A stretch of DNA of 57,137 nucleotides from Chitinophagaceae bacterium. GTDB lineage: Bacteria; Bacteroidota; Bacteroidia; Chitinophagales; Chitinophagaceae. The notes beneath the pieces were generated by a model. It did no database searches, was not told where the DNA came from, and saw nothing but the letters and a program-made list of their open reading frames with translations. The first letter of the stretch is position 1; every line of letters starts with the position of its first letter. Positions 33,401-41,022 of this stretch are shown here, piece after piece. The stretch lies in assembly GCA_027486835.1 (NCBI GenBank), contig JAIXOJ010000080.1, forward strand, positions 1 to 57,137, in the 5' to 3' direction. A program made the position numbers and the translations under genes.

Positions 33401-33952
33401 ATGATTAAAGAAAAAATTTCATTTACTAAAAACTTGAATTTTGTCAATCCGTACTATAACTTCCATAATACATGCAATTACAATATCGTGGAGAACAATT
33501 CGATAAAGTCTTCATTAAAAGTTATGTCAAGTTTTACAAGTGAACTTCATACAGAGTGTAAGATGTATCTTATTAAACCTGTAACTAGATTTTTAACAGT
33601 GAAATGCTTTGAAGTTTTATTGGGTTCAGATCAAATCGGAAGAATTGAATATTGGGGTTGGACATGGAAAAAGCCAAAATTGATTATTCATGATCAAGGA
33701 AATGAGCAAGTTTGGATCTATGAAAGGAATGAACCAAAGCCGTTCAACAATCGAACTAGTCCCTATACTACGAAACTGAAATATCAGGATAGAGAAATAG
33801 TATACGAAATAGAATTAGACAAGTCAATCAATGGAAATGAGAATTTAAGTGAACTAAAAGGGATAGCATATTTTGATGAAGAGACTAGATTACCATGTCT
33901 TTTGGGTATTTTTTTAAATGAACTTTTGATTTTTGATGAGATGGATAAATAA
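33401..33952 (+). CDS. hypothetical protein (cassette gene)
   Basis: 183 residues, soluble, no signal peptide. The core (FLTVKCFEVLLGSDQIGRIE, YWGWTWKKPKLIIHDQGNEQ, VWIYERNEPKPF) suggests a beta-sandwich or tubby/LURP-like strand order, where short hydrophobic strands alternate with charged turns; this is only a fold guess. It begins 20 bases after repeat B2. Function unknown. Confidence 0.5.
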   Translation: MIKEKISFTKNLNFVNPYYNFHNTCNYNIVENNSIKSSLKVMSSFTSELHTECKMYLIKPVTRFLTVKCFEVLLGSDQIGRIEYWGWTWKKPKLIIHDQGNEQVWIYERNEPKPFNNRTSPYTTKLKYQDREIVYEIELDKSINGNENLSELKGIAYFDEETRLPCLLGIFLNELLIFDEMDK

Positions 33953-34042
33953 AAAATGGCTAGATCATTCACATTAGCTATTTGGATTTCTTGACTTACA
34001 TATTTGCTGGGGCTATCAAAAAAGTAATAAATATGCTGATTG

Positions 34043-34200
34043 ACATGTTCCGCAGGGCATTTCGTCAGAACTGATAATTGGGATTTCCGAATTCCATTCG
34101 ATTAATTCTTTGCTTTTGATTTTCAATTCGGGCTAGATTTGGCATATGAATAAAAAAGCAGCAATATTGCAATTATTGGGCTAGGGTTATGGGCAGACGG
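34043..34200. repeat. long interspersed repeat family A, copy 5 (3' part replaced)
   Basis: GACATGTTCCGCAGGGCATT, TCAGAACTGATAATTGGGAT, CAATTCGGGCTAGATTTGGC, GCAATATTGCAATTATTGGG. The copy stops within the GGGCAGACGGAAT segment, where it is joined to a fragment of an ATPase gene; the usual GCCAAGCCTTTTT end is missing. Confidence 0.85.
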
Positions 34201-34327
34201 AATAGGCAAAACAGCTATTTTAGACTGCTTAGCTCAATCATTTGGAATAAATAATGCTTCTGCTAAAAGAACAGAAGGGTTGGAATATGCAAACATTAAA
34301 TTAATTTATGGTGATAAAGGAAATTAA
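34198..34327 (+). pseudogene. fragment of a P-loop ATPase gene
   Basis: The frame reads GIGKTAILDCLAQSFGINNA, then about 22 further residues (ending LIYGDKGN) and TAA. GIGKTAILD is the Walker A motif of an SMC/RecF-like or AAA ATPase, but there is no start, no strand before the P-loop and nothing after. It is fused directly to the end of repeat A5 through the bases ACGGAAT. 34328-34443 holds nothing recognised. Confidence 0.5.
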
Positions 34328-34443
34328 GTGCAATGCGAGGATAAGACTAAAAGTGTAAAAGCAGTTGCATTCAAATATCCTATCTCATACAAAAAATATA
34401 AAAAGTACAACAGCTGATATTACCTTTACTATAAACTATTAGA

Positions 34444-34788
34444 ATGAATTATATTGCTTACATAATTTATTTAGTAACTACTTACATAATTACCGTGCAT
34501 GTAGGTTTGGTACTTCATAAGAATGGTAGATTGTTTATCCTCGACGAACTTGGCAACAATGAAAAACTAACTGATTTTGTAAATAAAATACTCTTGGTAG
34601 GTTATTATTTAATAAATCTTGGTTACACTGCTTATATGCTAAGTACATGGCAACATATACATGATTGGGTAGGATTAGTAAGTTCAATTTGCTCAATGAT
34701 AGGAAGAATTGTACTTACATTGGGTATATCTCATTACTTAAATATTTGTGTAATTATTTTTTTAAAAAACAAAAAGCTTTCTTTTTAA
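34444..34788 (+). CDS. small membrane protein (paralogue 1)
   Basis: 114 residues with three to four transmembrane segments (IAYIIYLVTTYIITVHVGLVL, ILLVGYYLINLGYTAYML, VGLVSSICSMIGRIVLTLG). The motif GRLFILDELGNN and VGYYLINLGY are shared in position with the next gene (SIVFMLDIFHGN, VGFYLLNIGF). This family is, from memory, widespread and uncharacterised in Bacteroidetes. Pair forms one cassette unit with 22 bases between genes. Confidence 0.6.
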   Translation: MNYIAYIIYLVTTYIITVHVGLVLHKNGRLFILDELGNNEKLTDFVNKILLVGYYLINLGYTAYMLSTWQHIHDWVGLVSSICSMIGRIVLTLGISHYLNICVIIFLKNKKLSF

Positions 34789-34810
34789 AGTAAAACAAAA
34801 CGTTCTAATT

Positions 34811-35191
34811 ATGAAGTCATTTATTCTGTTTGCGTATTTAGTTTATTTACCCATCGCTTTATCTTTAACATGGTATGTTGCCCATACTCTTTTTAAAAAC
34901 AGCATAGTATTTATGCTCGATATTTTTCATGGTAATGAAGGCATTGCACTATCTACCAATAAGTTATTCGAAGTAGGGTTTTACCTACTCAATATTGGTT
35001 TCTGTTTATTGATAATGCAAATAAATAGAGAAGTATCTTCAGCGCAAGAAATGTTAGAAGTGCTTAGTTCCAAAATAGGAGGTTTCGCTATTTATTTAGG
35101 TCTGATGCTCTTTTTAAACCTTTATTTGTTTTTTAGAGGAAGAAGAATATCTAAAGCTAAAAGTGCTGAAGAAATTTTACCTAGAAAATAG
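34811..35191 (+). CDS. small membrane protein (paralogue 2)
   Basis: 126 residues, three to four transmembrane segments, related to the preceding gene in length, membrane pattern and the MLDIFHGN...LFEVGFYLLNIGF segment. It ends in a basic tail (FRGRRISKAKSAEEILPRK). The pairing of two divergent paralogues suggests a heteromeric membrane complex (inference). Confidence 0.6.
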   Translation: MKSFILFAYLVYLPIALSLTWYVAHTLFKNSIVFMLDIFHGNEGIALSTNKLFEVGFYLLNIGFCLLIMQINREVSSAQEMLEVLSSKIGGFAIYLGLMLFLNLYLFFRGRRISKAKSAEEILPRK

Positions 35192-35235
35192 CATGGGTTA
35201 ATAGATGAAGCAATAAAAAAAGCATCTGTAGGGAA

Positions 35236-35400
35236 TCCCGCTGGACAAAATGTTACCAAGGGCATTTCGTTTGAACAGATAATTGGGATTTCCAAATCCC
35301 ATTCGATTAATTCTTTGCTTTTTATTCCCAGTCGGGCTAGACCTTATAAATATGGCTTGTGAATAAAACATCAGCAATATTGCAACAATTGAACTTCGGT
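35236..35400. repeat. long interspersed repeat family A, copy 6
   Basis: CCCGCTGGACAAAATGTTAC, GGGCATTTCGTTTGAACAGA, GATAATTGGGATTTCC with its AAATCCC partner, CCAGTCGGGCTAGACCTTA and GCAATATTGCAACAATTGAA. The 3' end diverges after GCAAC, so this copy lacks the terminal GGCTTGG/CCAAGCC hairpin. Last copy in the region; the ATPase-HNH pair follows. Confidence 0.88.
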
Positions 35401-35525
35401 TTTTGCTATAAAGCATGATAAATCACCGTAAACAACAAGATGCGAAGGGTCAGCGAAATGGACAAATAAACTTGTTTTAAACCTGTAAAGTATAAACTTA
35501 ACTTCGCCATCACATAAATATCATC

Positions 35526-36779
35526 ATGTTTCTAAAAAAATTATCACTCACAAACTTTAAATGCCTATCAAACATTGAACTGTCATTTGAAAAGAATGCT
35601 TCTGAAAATAGGAAGTGGACGATTATTTTAGGAGAAAACGGAACAGGAAAGAGCAATATCCTCAAGTCAATTGCTTTGGTTACATCGGGCAGTAATGCGT
35701 TAGGGGAGCTTTTGGGGAATTCCGACACTTGGATCAAGAATAATGAAAATAGTTGTAGCATAATAGCTGAGTTGGAAACTAAAAAAGGAGAAGAACGTAG
35801 GATTTCCTTGTTTTTAAACAGAGGCGACAATCTTTCAAAAATAATTTCTAACAACAGGGAATCTTTGCATTTGATTGACGTAGCCATTGAAAATGCAGAG
35901 AGAAATTATTTTGTAGTTGGATATGGTGCTAGTAGAAGATTGTCTAGCGAAGTGTTTTCAAACTTTGATAAAAGCAGAAATGGGCGGTCTATTAACGTTA
36001 GGAATCTTTTTGATAATGCTTTTGCCTTAAATCCTTTAACTGCTTGGATTATGGAATTGGATTATCGCTCAGGCGATGATGGTGTCCATCTCATTAAAGC
36101 AGCACTACAAGATTTTCTTCCTGGCATTGAATTCCATTCAATTGATAAAGACAAGAAGCAAGTGCTTTTTCAAACAGTCGATGGAATCATTCCACTAGAA
36201 CAATTAAGTGATGGTTATCAAAATATGGCAGCATGGATAGGCGATTTGCTGTTTAGAATCACGGAAACCTTTAGAGATTACAAAAAACCTTTGGAAGCAA
36301 GAGGTGTGTTACTCATTGACGAAATTGATTTACACCTTCATCCAAAGTGGCAACGAAAACTGTACAACTTTATCAGTACAAAGCTGCCAAACTTTCAAGT
36401 TATCGCTACAACACATTCGCCTTTAACCGCCCAGCAAGCGGATACTGGCGAATTATTTGCACTAAAACGAAACCACAATTGCTTAGTTGAATTAATTCCG
36501 TTTGCTGGTTCACCCAAATCACTTTTGGTGAATCAACTACTTATGACACCTGTTTTTGGTTTAGAAACAGATGAAAGTTATGAAGTACAGCAAGCAAAAA
36601 AAGAATATGAATTATTGAAGTCAAAAGGAGATCAAATAAATGCTGATGATAAGGAGAAATTAATAGAGGTAAAGCAACAACTGAAAAATAAACTTCCAAG
36701 AAGAGATGCACCAGCTTCTACCCAAAAAGAGTGGGAGCTTCTTCAAAAAATTGAACATCAACTGAACATCAATAAATAA
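35526..36779 (+). CDS. Septu-like defence ATPase (PtuA-like)
   Basis: A 417-residue SMC/RecF-like ATPase: N-terminal FLKKLSLTNFKCLSNIELSF, Walker A GENGTGKS (36-43), VGYGASRR, signature LSDGYQNM (227-234), Walker B VLLIDEIDLHLHP (261-273) and H-loop ATTHSP (294-299). A helical C-terminal tail of about 100 residues follows. It is followed after three bases by an HNH nuclease gene of the TIGR02646 type, the arrangement of the Septu anti-phage system (PtuA-PtuB), also used as effector in some retrons. No reverse transcriptase is present here. Likely senses phage infection and controls the nuclease (family knowledge). Confidence 0.72.
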   Translation: MFLKKLSLTNFKCLSNIELSFEKNASENRKWTIILGENGTGKSNILKSIALVTSGSNALGELLGNSDTWIKNNENSCSIIAELETKKGEERRISLFLNRGDNLSKIISNNRESLHLIDVAIENAERNYFVVGYGASRRLSSEVFSNFDKSRNGRSINVRNLFDNAFALNPLTAWIMELDYRSGDDGVHLIKAALQDFLPGIEFHSIDKDKKQVLFQTVDGIIPLEQLSDGYQNMAAWIGDLLFRITETFRDYKKPLEARGVLLIDEIDLHLHPKWQRKLYNFISTKLPNFQVIATTHSPLTAQQADTGELFALKRNHNCLVELIPFAGSPKSLLVNQLLMTPVFGLETDESYEVQQAKKEYELLKSKGDQINADDKEKLIEVKQQLKNKLPRRDAPASTQKEWELLQKIEHQLNINK

Positions 36780-36782
36780 CTT

Positions 36783-37613
36783 ATGATTGCATTAGAACGT
36801 AAGCGAACAACTTCAGCCATCAATACTAAATACAGAGGTGTAGCCAAAAAAGAGCGAGACAAAGAATTAATGTTTGCTCAAAGAGATTTTCTGAATGATC
36901 CTAATAAAAAAGTGGTGTTCAAAAGCACTTATTGGAAAACGGCAAAAACTCAAGTGAAGAAAGAAAGTTACAGTAAGTGCGACTATTGCGAAGCCAACAC
37001 GGCAGTTGTTGCACATGGCGATGTGGAACATTACAGACCCAAAAGTATTTATTGGTGGCTTGCTTACACCTATGACAATTACTTATTTGCTTGCCAAATA
37101 TGCAATCAGATATATAAGAGTGACCACTTCCCCATTGGGGCAAACCAATTTCCTGAACCACCAATTGCAGCAAATACATCAGATAATTCAATAGAACAAC
37201 TAGTGGGACAAATTTCCCCAGACCCAATTGAAGTGACTTTGAATTACACACTTCAAAATTATCTTAATGAACACAAGGCGGAAGGTGCTTATTTAATTAA
37301 TCCATACTTTGACGACCCTATAATTTATTTCATTTATGAAGCTGACGACACAACCGAAGAAGTAAAAATTGTTGCAGCAAAGCCACAGTATGCAGACCAT
37401 GTAAAAGCAGCAGAAGATTTTTATGGACTGAATAGAATTGAACTCAAGAATTTTAGGTACGCTGTATTTACAAAGTTCAGGGCATTTAAATTAGCATACC
37501 ATGCGCTAACGAATACGGCAATTAAGGAAGAGGTAAAAAAACAAATTGACGACATGCTTTCAAACAAATATTTATTTGCAGGAATGAACAGATACTTTAA
37601 CACCGTATTTTAA
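36783..37613 (+). CDS. Septu-like HNH nuclease (PtuB-like, TIGR02646 type)
   Basis: A 276-residue HNH endonuclease. The zinc-finger-type HNH is complete: C66-x2-C69 (KCDYCE), D80-x-E82-H83 (GDVEHYRPKS), C104-x2-C107-N108 (FACQICNQ) and K112/H115 (YKSDHFP). A helical C-terminal domain follows, including a FYGLNRIELKNFRYAVFTKF segment. Probably cleaves nucleic acid in response to phage, under control of the upstream ATPase. Three bases separate the genes, so they form an operon. Alternative: an uncharacterised ATPase-HNH pair outside the Septu clade. Confidence 0.75.
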   Translation: MIALERKRTTSAINTKYRGVAKKERDKELMFAQRDFLNDPNKKVVFKSTYWKTAKTQVKKESYSKCDYCEANTAVVAHGDVEHYRPKSIYWWLAYTYDNYLFACQICNQIYKSDHFPIGANQFPEPPIAANTSDNSIEQLVGQISPDPIEVTLNYTLQNYLNEHKAEGAYLINPYFDDPIIYFIYEADDTTEEVKIVAAKPQYADHVKAAEDFYGLNRIELKNFRYAVFTKFRAFKLAYHALTNTAIKEEVKKQIDDMLSNKYLFAGMNRYFNTVF

Positions 37614-37997
37614 AGAAGATTATCCATCATTTTTTTTGACAGATGAAATGGAATATAAACAACTTGAAAAAATTATGGGCAGGAAATACTAGAAGAATTT
37701 GAACAAGCGTTTTCTCCGATACCATGAAAGTATATAGGAGGCTATCCTACATTTACTCAAAATGAATTTTATCCCATTTGTCCCAAAAACTCAGTTGTTC
37801 CGGCGTAAGATCGTCTGATAAAAGCAGAAAACAGCACAATCAAAGTCGCTAAAAAGTGGCATCTGAAAACCTCCATAAGTTGCCGATGCAAGAACAGCAA
37901 GTTCGGAATGGAAACTAGAACAGTCATTTAGTTGTTCCAGTGGTGTGAGCAGGAAAATATTCGGATATCTTGCAAGGAAAGTTACTTTTACAGCCTT
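37614..37997. other. degraded intergenic region
   Basis: 384 bp without an intact gene. On the minus strand at about 37757-37830 a frame ends SDDLTPEQLSFWDKWDKIHF then stop, with disrupted frames upstream (37830-37890), consistent with the decayed 3' end of a gene. No repeat A or B copy is found, so this may be the right border of the cassette region. Confidence 0.3.
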
Positions 37998-38393
37998 ATG
38001 TCAATACTCAATACATCAGAAACGTTTAAAAGACTCAAAAACAAATATCGCCTAGTGGTGATGAATGAAGATACTTACGAGGAAGTGGTCACTTTTAAGC
38101 TGGATCGTTTGTCAGTGTATATCCTGTTGAGTTCTACATTTCTTATTTTAGTAAGCTTTACCGTTGCACTAATTGTATTCACTCCCTTGAAATATTATAT
38201 CCCAGGGTATGGAAGAAGGAATAGTGACACAGAATTTAAGTTGTTGAAAATAAGAACCGATTCTTTGGAGCAAGCGGTAAACTACAAAGACAAGTACTTG
38301 GATGGTATAAAAAAAGTCTTAACGGGTACTAGCCCCGGAAAACTAGACACCGTAGTACTAAAAATGCCCAAGGCGGATGTTTCCAACGACTAA
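37998..38393 (+). CDS. single-pass membrane protein, M23-peptidase N-terminal-like
   Basis: 131 residues from ATG at 37998; an upstream ATG at 37932 adds 22 unlikely residues. KYRLVVMNEDTYEEVVTFKL, one transmembrane segment (about 46-68), then FTPLKYYIPGYG and a short coiled-coil-like tail. This is the N-terminal arrangement of Bacteroidetes M23 peptidases, but no peptidase domain is present. It precedes the AtpZ-like gene by 51 bases in the same direction. Function unknown. Confidence 0.6.
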   Translation: MSILNTSETFKRLKNKYRLVVMNEDTYEEVVTFKLDRLSVYILLSSTFLILVSFTVALIVFTPLKYYIPGYGRRNSDTEFKLLKIRTDSLEQAVNYKDKYLDGIKKVLTGTSPGKLDTVVLKMPKADVSND

Positions 38394-38444
38394 TTACCGC
38401 CTCAAAGTGGGATAGTCCTTGGATAATTTCAATCATTCCCCATT

Positions 38445-38639
38445 ATGGATAACAAGAAGCTATTGCTACAGTATACAGGCTTTGCCATGCAAACCATTAT
38501 TGTTTTAGGTTTTTCAGCCGGCATTGGCGTGTCGGTAGATAGTCATTGGTTTAATGCGATTCCATTAATGGTTTGGCTATTGCCCCTCGTGGTATTAATT
38601 GCACTGTTAGTAAAGCTGCTAAAAGATACTTCTAAATAA
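38445..38639 (+). CDS. AtpZ/AtpI family small membrane protein
   Basis: 64 residues with two transmembrane helices (FAMQTIIVLGFSAGIGVSVD and MVWLLPLVVLIALLVKLL) around a short loop, matching AtpZ in length and topology. AtpZ/AtpI assist F1Fo ATP synthase assembly or magnesium uptake. The F1Fo structural genes do not follow. Confidence 0.65.
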   Translation: MDNKKLLLQYTGFAMQTIIVLGFSAGIGVSVDSHWFNAIPLMVWLLPLVVLIALLVKLLKDTSK

Positions 38640-38734
38640 TTAGGGCTTTCTTGAATAACCATTTCTACTGTCCAAAAGCTAGAAATGAAAATCCTTACCT
38701 CATTTACTATTTGCAACGAATAAAATTGTAAAAC

Positions 38735-39127
38735 ATGAATAAAAATATACGTCTACTAATGTTGCCGAGCATAGCATTGTTTGTGCTAATAACCGTCGTT
38801 TTTGCGGTGTTGCGTCCTTTTTGGACATCTTTAGGCGTAAGGTATGAAGTGGTTATTGGTAGCAATGTATTGTTATTCCTATTGTCTGCCCTCACATCGC
38901 GAATGCACTTAGCGGCCATCAAGAATCCCAACCCAAATGTGTTTAGCAATAGCATTATGGGGGGCACTATGATTAAAATGTTTGTATTAGGCGCAGCAGT
39001 AGTCATTTATTTGTTATTAGCGGGCAAAAGCAGAAACGTTGCAGGCATTTTTATTGGGATGTTTTTGTACGTTTTATACACGGTAATCGATGTGAGGAAT
39101 GCGTTACAACTGAATAAGAAACCATAA
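38735..39127 (+). CDS. AtpI-like four-helix membrane protein
   Basis: 130 residues, four transmembrane segments (SIALFVLITVVFAVLRPFW, IGSNVLLFLLSALTSR, MFVLGAAVVIYLLLAG, GIFIGMFLYVLYTVID). The conserved NSIMGGTMIKMF segment at the third helix matches proteins found between atpZ and atpB in related genomes. Its stop overlaps the next start (TAATG). Confidence 0.5.
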   Translation: MNKNIRLLMLPSIALFVLITVVFAVLRPFWTSLGVRYEVVIGSNVLLFLLSALTSRMHLAAIKNPNPNVFSNSIMGGTMIKMFVLGAAVVIYLLLAGKSRNVAGIFIGMFLYVLYTVIDVRNALQLNKKP

Positions 39128-39759
39128 TGCCTATCCACGAACATCCCATGCAAGCATTGGCGGCTTACCTGCCAGACCATGCTTTTGAACCTGTGGTGGC
39201 TTATATCCACCAATATAAAATTCACCTTACTGTTACCCGTCAGCGCAAGAGTGTATTGGGCGATTACCGACATGCGGGTGGTTGGGGAAATCATAAGATT
39301 AGCATCAATGGTAACCTAAATAAATTTGAGTTTTTAATTACCTTTTTGCATGAATTGGCGCATTTGTTTACCTATGTGCTGCACCAAAACAGGGTAGAAC
39401 CTCATGGAAAGGAATGGAAACAAAATTATAGTCTGTTGTTGCAGGATTTTGTAGCCAAAGGAATTTTTCCACCAGACATTGTGACGGCCTTGCAAAAGTC
39501 CATCCGAAACCCCTCTGCCACAGCCAATGGCGAAACGGAATTATTGGCTTTGTTGCGAACTTATAATACCACCCAGAAAATAGGTTATGTAATACTCGAA
39601 CATCTACCAGATGGTCACCTTTTTGCCACCGAGGAGGGTAAATTATTTAGAAAAATGGGCAAACGACGCAAAAGGTATGAGTGTGTAGAAGTAGCTACAG
39701 GAAGGCGTTTTTCTTTTAGCAGTATCGCCGAGGTTAAGGTGGTAGCAAATCAAGCCTAA
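39127..39759 (+). CDS. SprT-like zinc protease domain protein
   Basis: 210 residues. The SprT signature is intact: FLHELAHLF (H75, E76, H79) followed by a third ligand in EPHGKEWK (H93). The C-terminal part (YVILEHLPDGHLFATEEGKL, RRKRYECVEV) resembles the small beta domain of SprT proteins but lacks the CxxC zinc ribbon. SprT-like proteins (Spartan relatives) may handle DNA-protein cross-links; bacterial roles are not settled. It overlaps the AtpI-like stop by one base and ends five bases from the convergent esterase. Confidence 0.8.
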   Translation: MPIHEHPMQALAAYLPDHAFEPVVAYIHQYKIHLTVTRQRKSVLGDYRHAGGWGNHKISINGNLNKFEFLITFLHELAHLFTYVLHQNRVEPHGKEWKQNYSLLLQDFVAKGIFPPDIVTALQKSIRNPSATANGETELLALLRTYNTTQKIGYVILEHLPDGHLFATEEGKLFRKMGKRRKRYECVEVATGRRFSFSSIAEVKVVANQA

Positions 39760-39764
39760 ATCAA

Positions 39765-40928
39765 TTATTGGTCTTTTTTCATTAGCCACAAATAGAAGTT
39801 GGGAAATTCTTGTTGCCAGAAAGTTTCAGAATGTTCGCCCAGTTGATTGATTTTCTTGACCACATCAAAGCGTTCTTTCTTCACCACTAAGTTATACAAG
39901 CGTTCCATATCACTCACCATGTTTTTGCTTTCTTTTCCACCAGCATAGAAATACATCCTGATTTTGTTTTCAGTATTCGTTTTTTCTGTTAAAGGGTAAA
40001 GGTTAGGCGCAATCCAATAGGCTGGAGAGAAAACCCCAGCAATACTAAATACATCAGGATATTGTAGCACAACGTAAGTACTGATTAATCCCCCCATGCT
40101 GCTGCCCGCAATAGCAGTATAATCCCTGCCTTTCTTTGTTCGGTATTTGCCATCAATAAAGGGTTTGAGTGTTTTTACAATAAAATCAGCATAAAGCGTT
40201 CCTTCTCCTTTGGTATCAGGGGGAGCAAGACCTCCTTTTTCAGAAAAATCAAATGGGCTATATTCTTTTAGTCGGGTATCTCCTCCATTGTCTATGCCAA
40301 CAACAATACAACCTGCATCCACTTTTTTTTGCAGCGTATCAAGGCATTCATCTACTCCCCATTCTTTGCCAAAGGCTGCCGTTTGCTCGTTAAAAAGGTT
40401 TTGCCCATCGTTCATGTACAATACAGGATATGTTTTTGTGGAAGTTGCGTAGTCTTTAGGTAAGTACACCCAAATTCTTCTTTTCCTACCCAGTTGGGGC
40501 ATTGCAAATGCAGTATCTATAATTTTTACCTGAGGGCTAGCAGTATAGCGCTTGGGTTTTTCAGGATAATCGTCTTTCCAACCAGCGATGGAACACTCCA
40601 AGGATACATCTGCAGATACATCTACTATTCTGTCGCTAATATCTCTACCATCTGCCATGCATTCCACCTTGCTAAAACTGCCTCTAGTAAATTTAAATGC
40701 ATAGTTGCCCTGCGCAATATTTTTAATCACAATAGATTTTCTGCTACCCCCAAAAGGTTTCAATTTGAATTTTTCATCATTAGGAATCCAATTATTGAAA
40801 GTACCCGATACATAAACATCATCCGATTGTCGAGTAGCCACGTCTGTAACTACTAATCGAATGGAAAATTGCGCTGGTGCATTAAATGCCAGCAATATGC
40901 AAAGCGAGCAGAGGGAAAGCAACTTCAT
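39765..40928 (-). CDS. secreted esterase family protein (Fes/esterase D-like)
   Basis: 387 residues with a signal peptide (about 1-19, ending FNAPAQ), an N-terminal E-set/CBM48-like domain (SIRLVVTDVATRQSDDVYVS; about 21-110) and an alpha/beta-hydrolase domain (about 140-385). The nucleophile elbow is AGSSMGGL; VLYMNDGQNLFNE and VVGIDNGG are typical of this esterase family. The substrate may be a polysaccharide ester or siderophore; no siderophore genes are near. Confidence 0.82.
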   Translation of the reverse strand: MKLLSLCSLCILLAFNAPAQFSIRLVVTDVATRQSDDVYVSGTFNNWIPNDEKFKLKPFGGSRKSIVIKNIAQGNYAFKFTRGSFSKVECMADGRDISDRIVDVSADVSLECSIAGWKDDYPEKPKRYTASPQVKIIDTAFAMPQLGRKRRIWVYLPKDYATSTKTYPVLYMNDGQNLFNEQTAAFGKEWGVDECLDTLQKKVDAGCIVVGIDNGGDTRLKEYSPFDFSEKGGLAPPDTKGEGTLYADFIVKTLKPFIDGKYRTKKGRDYTAIAGSSMGGLISTYVVLQYPDVFSIAGVFSPAYWIAPNLYPLTEKTNTENKIRMYFYAGGKESKNMVSDMERLYNLVVKKERFDVVKKINQLGEHSETFWQQEFPNFYLWLMKKDQ

Positions 40929-41022
40929 AATCTAGTGTCTTACGGGATGTTGTGTTCTATAATTATTAGCAATGGCAATAAAATCTAGAAAGTAATTAAA
41001 GTATTGGTGGTTTATCTATCCT

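Noticed and set aside
26458-35400. Classical integron attC sites
   Set aside because: No paired RYYYAAC/GTTRRRY boxes at the repeat ends, copies too long and too similar to each other, and no intI gene in the window. Kept only as a cassette-like hypothesis.
35526-37613. Retron with a PtuAB effector
   Set aside because: No reverse transcriptase gene and no msr-msd-like structure between repeat A6 and the ATPase.
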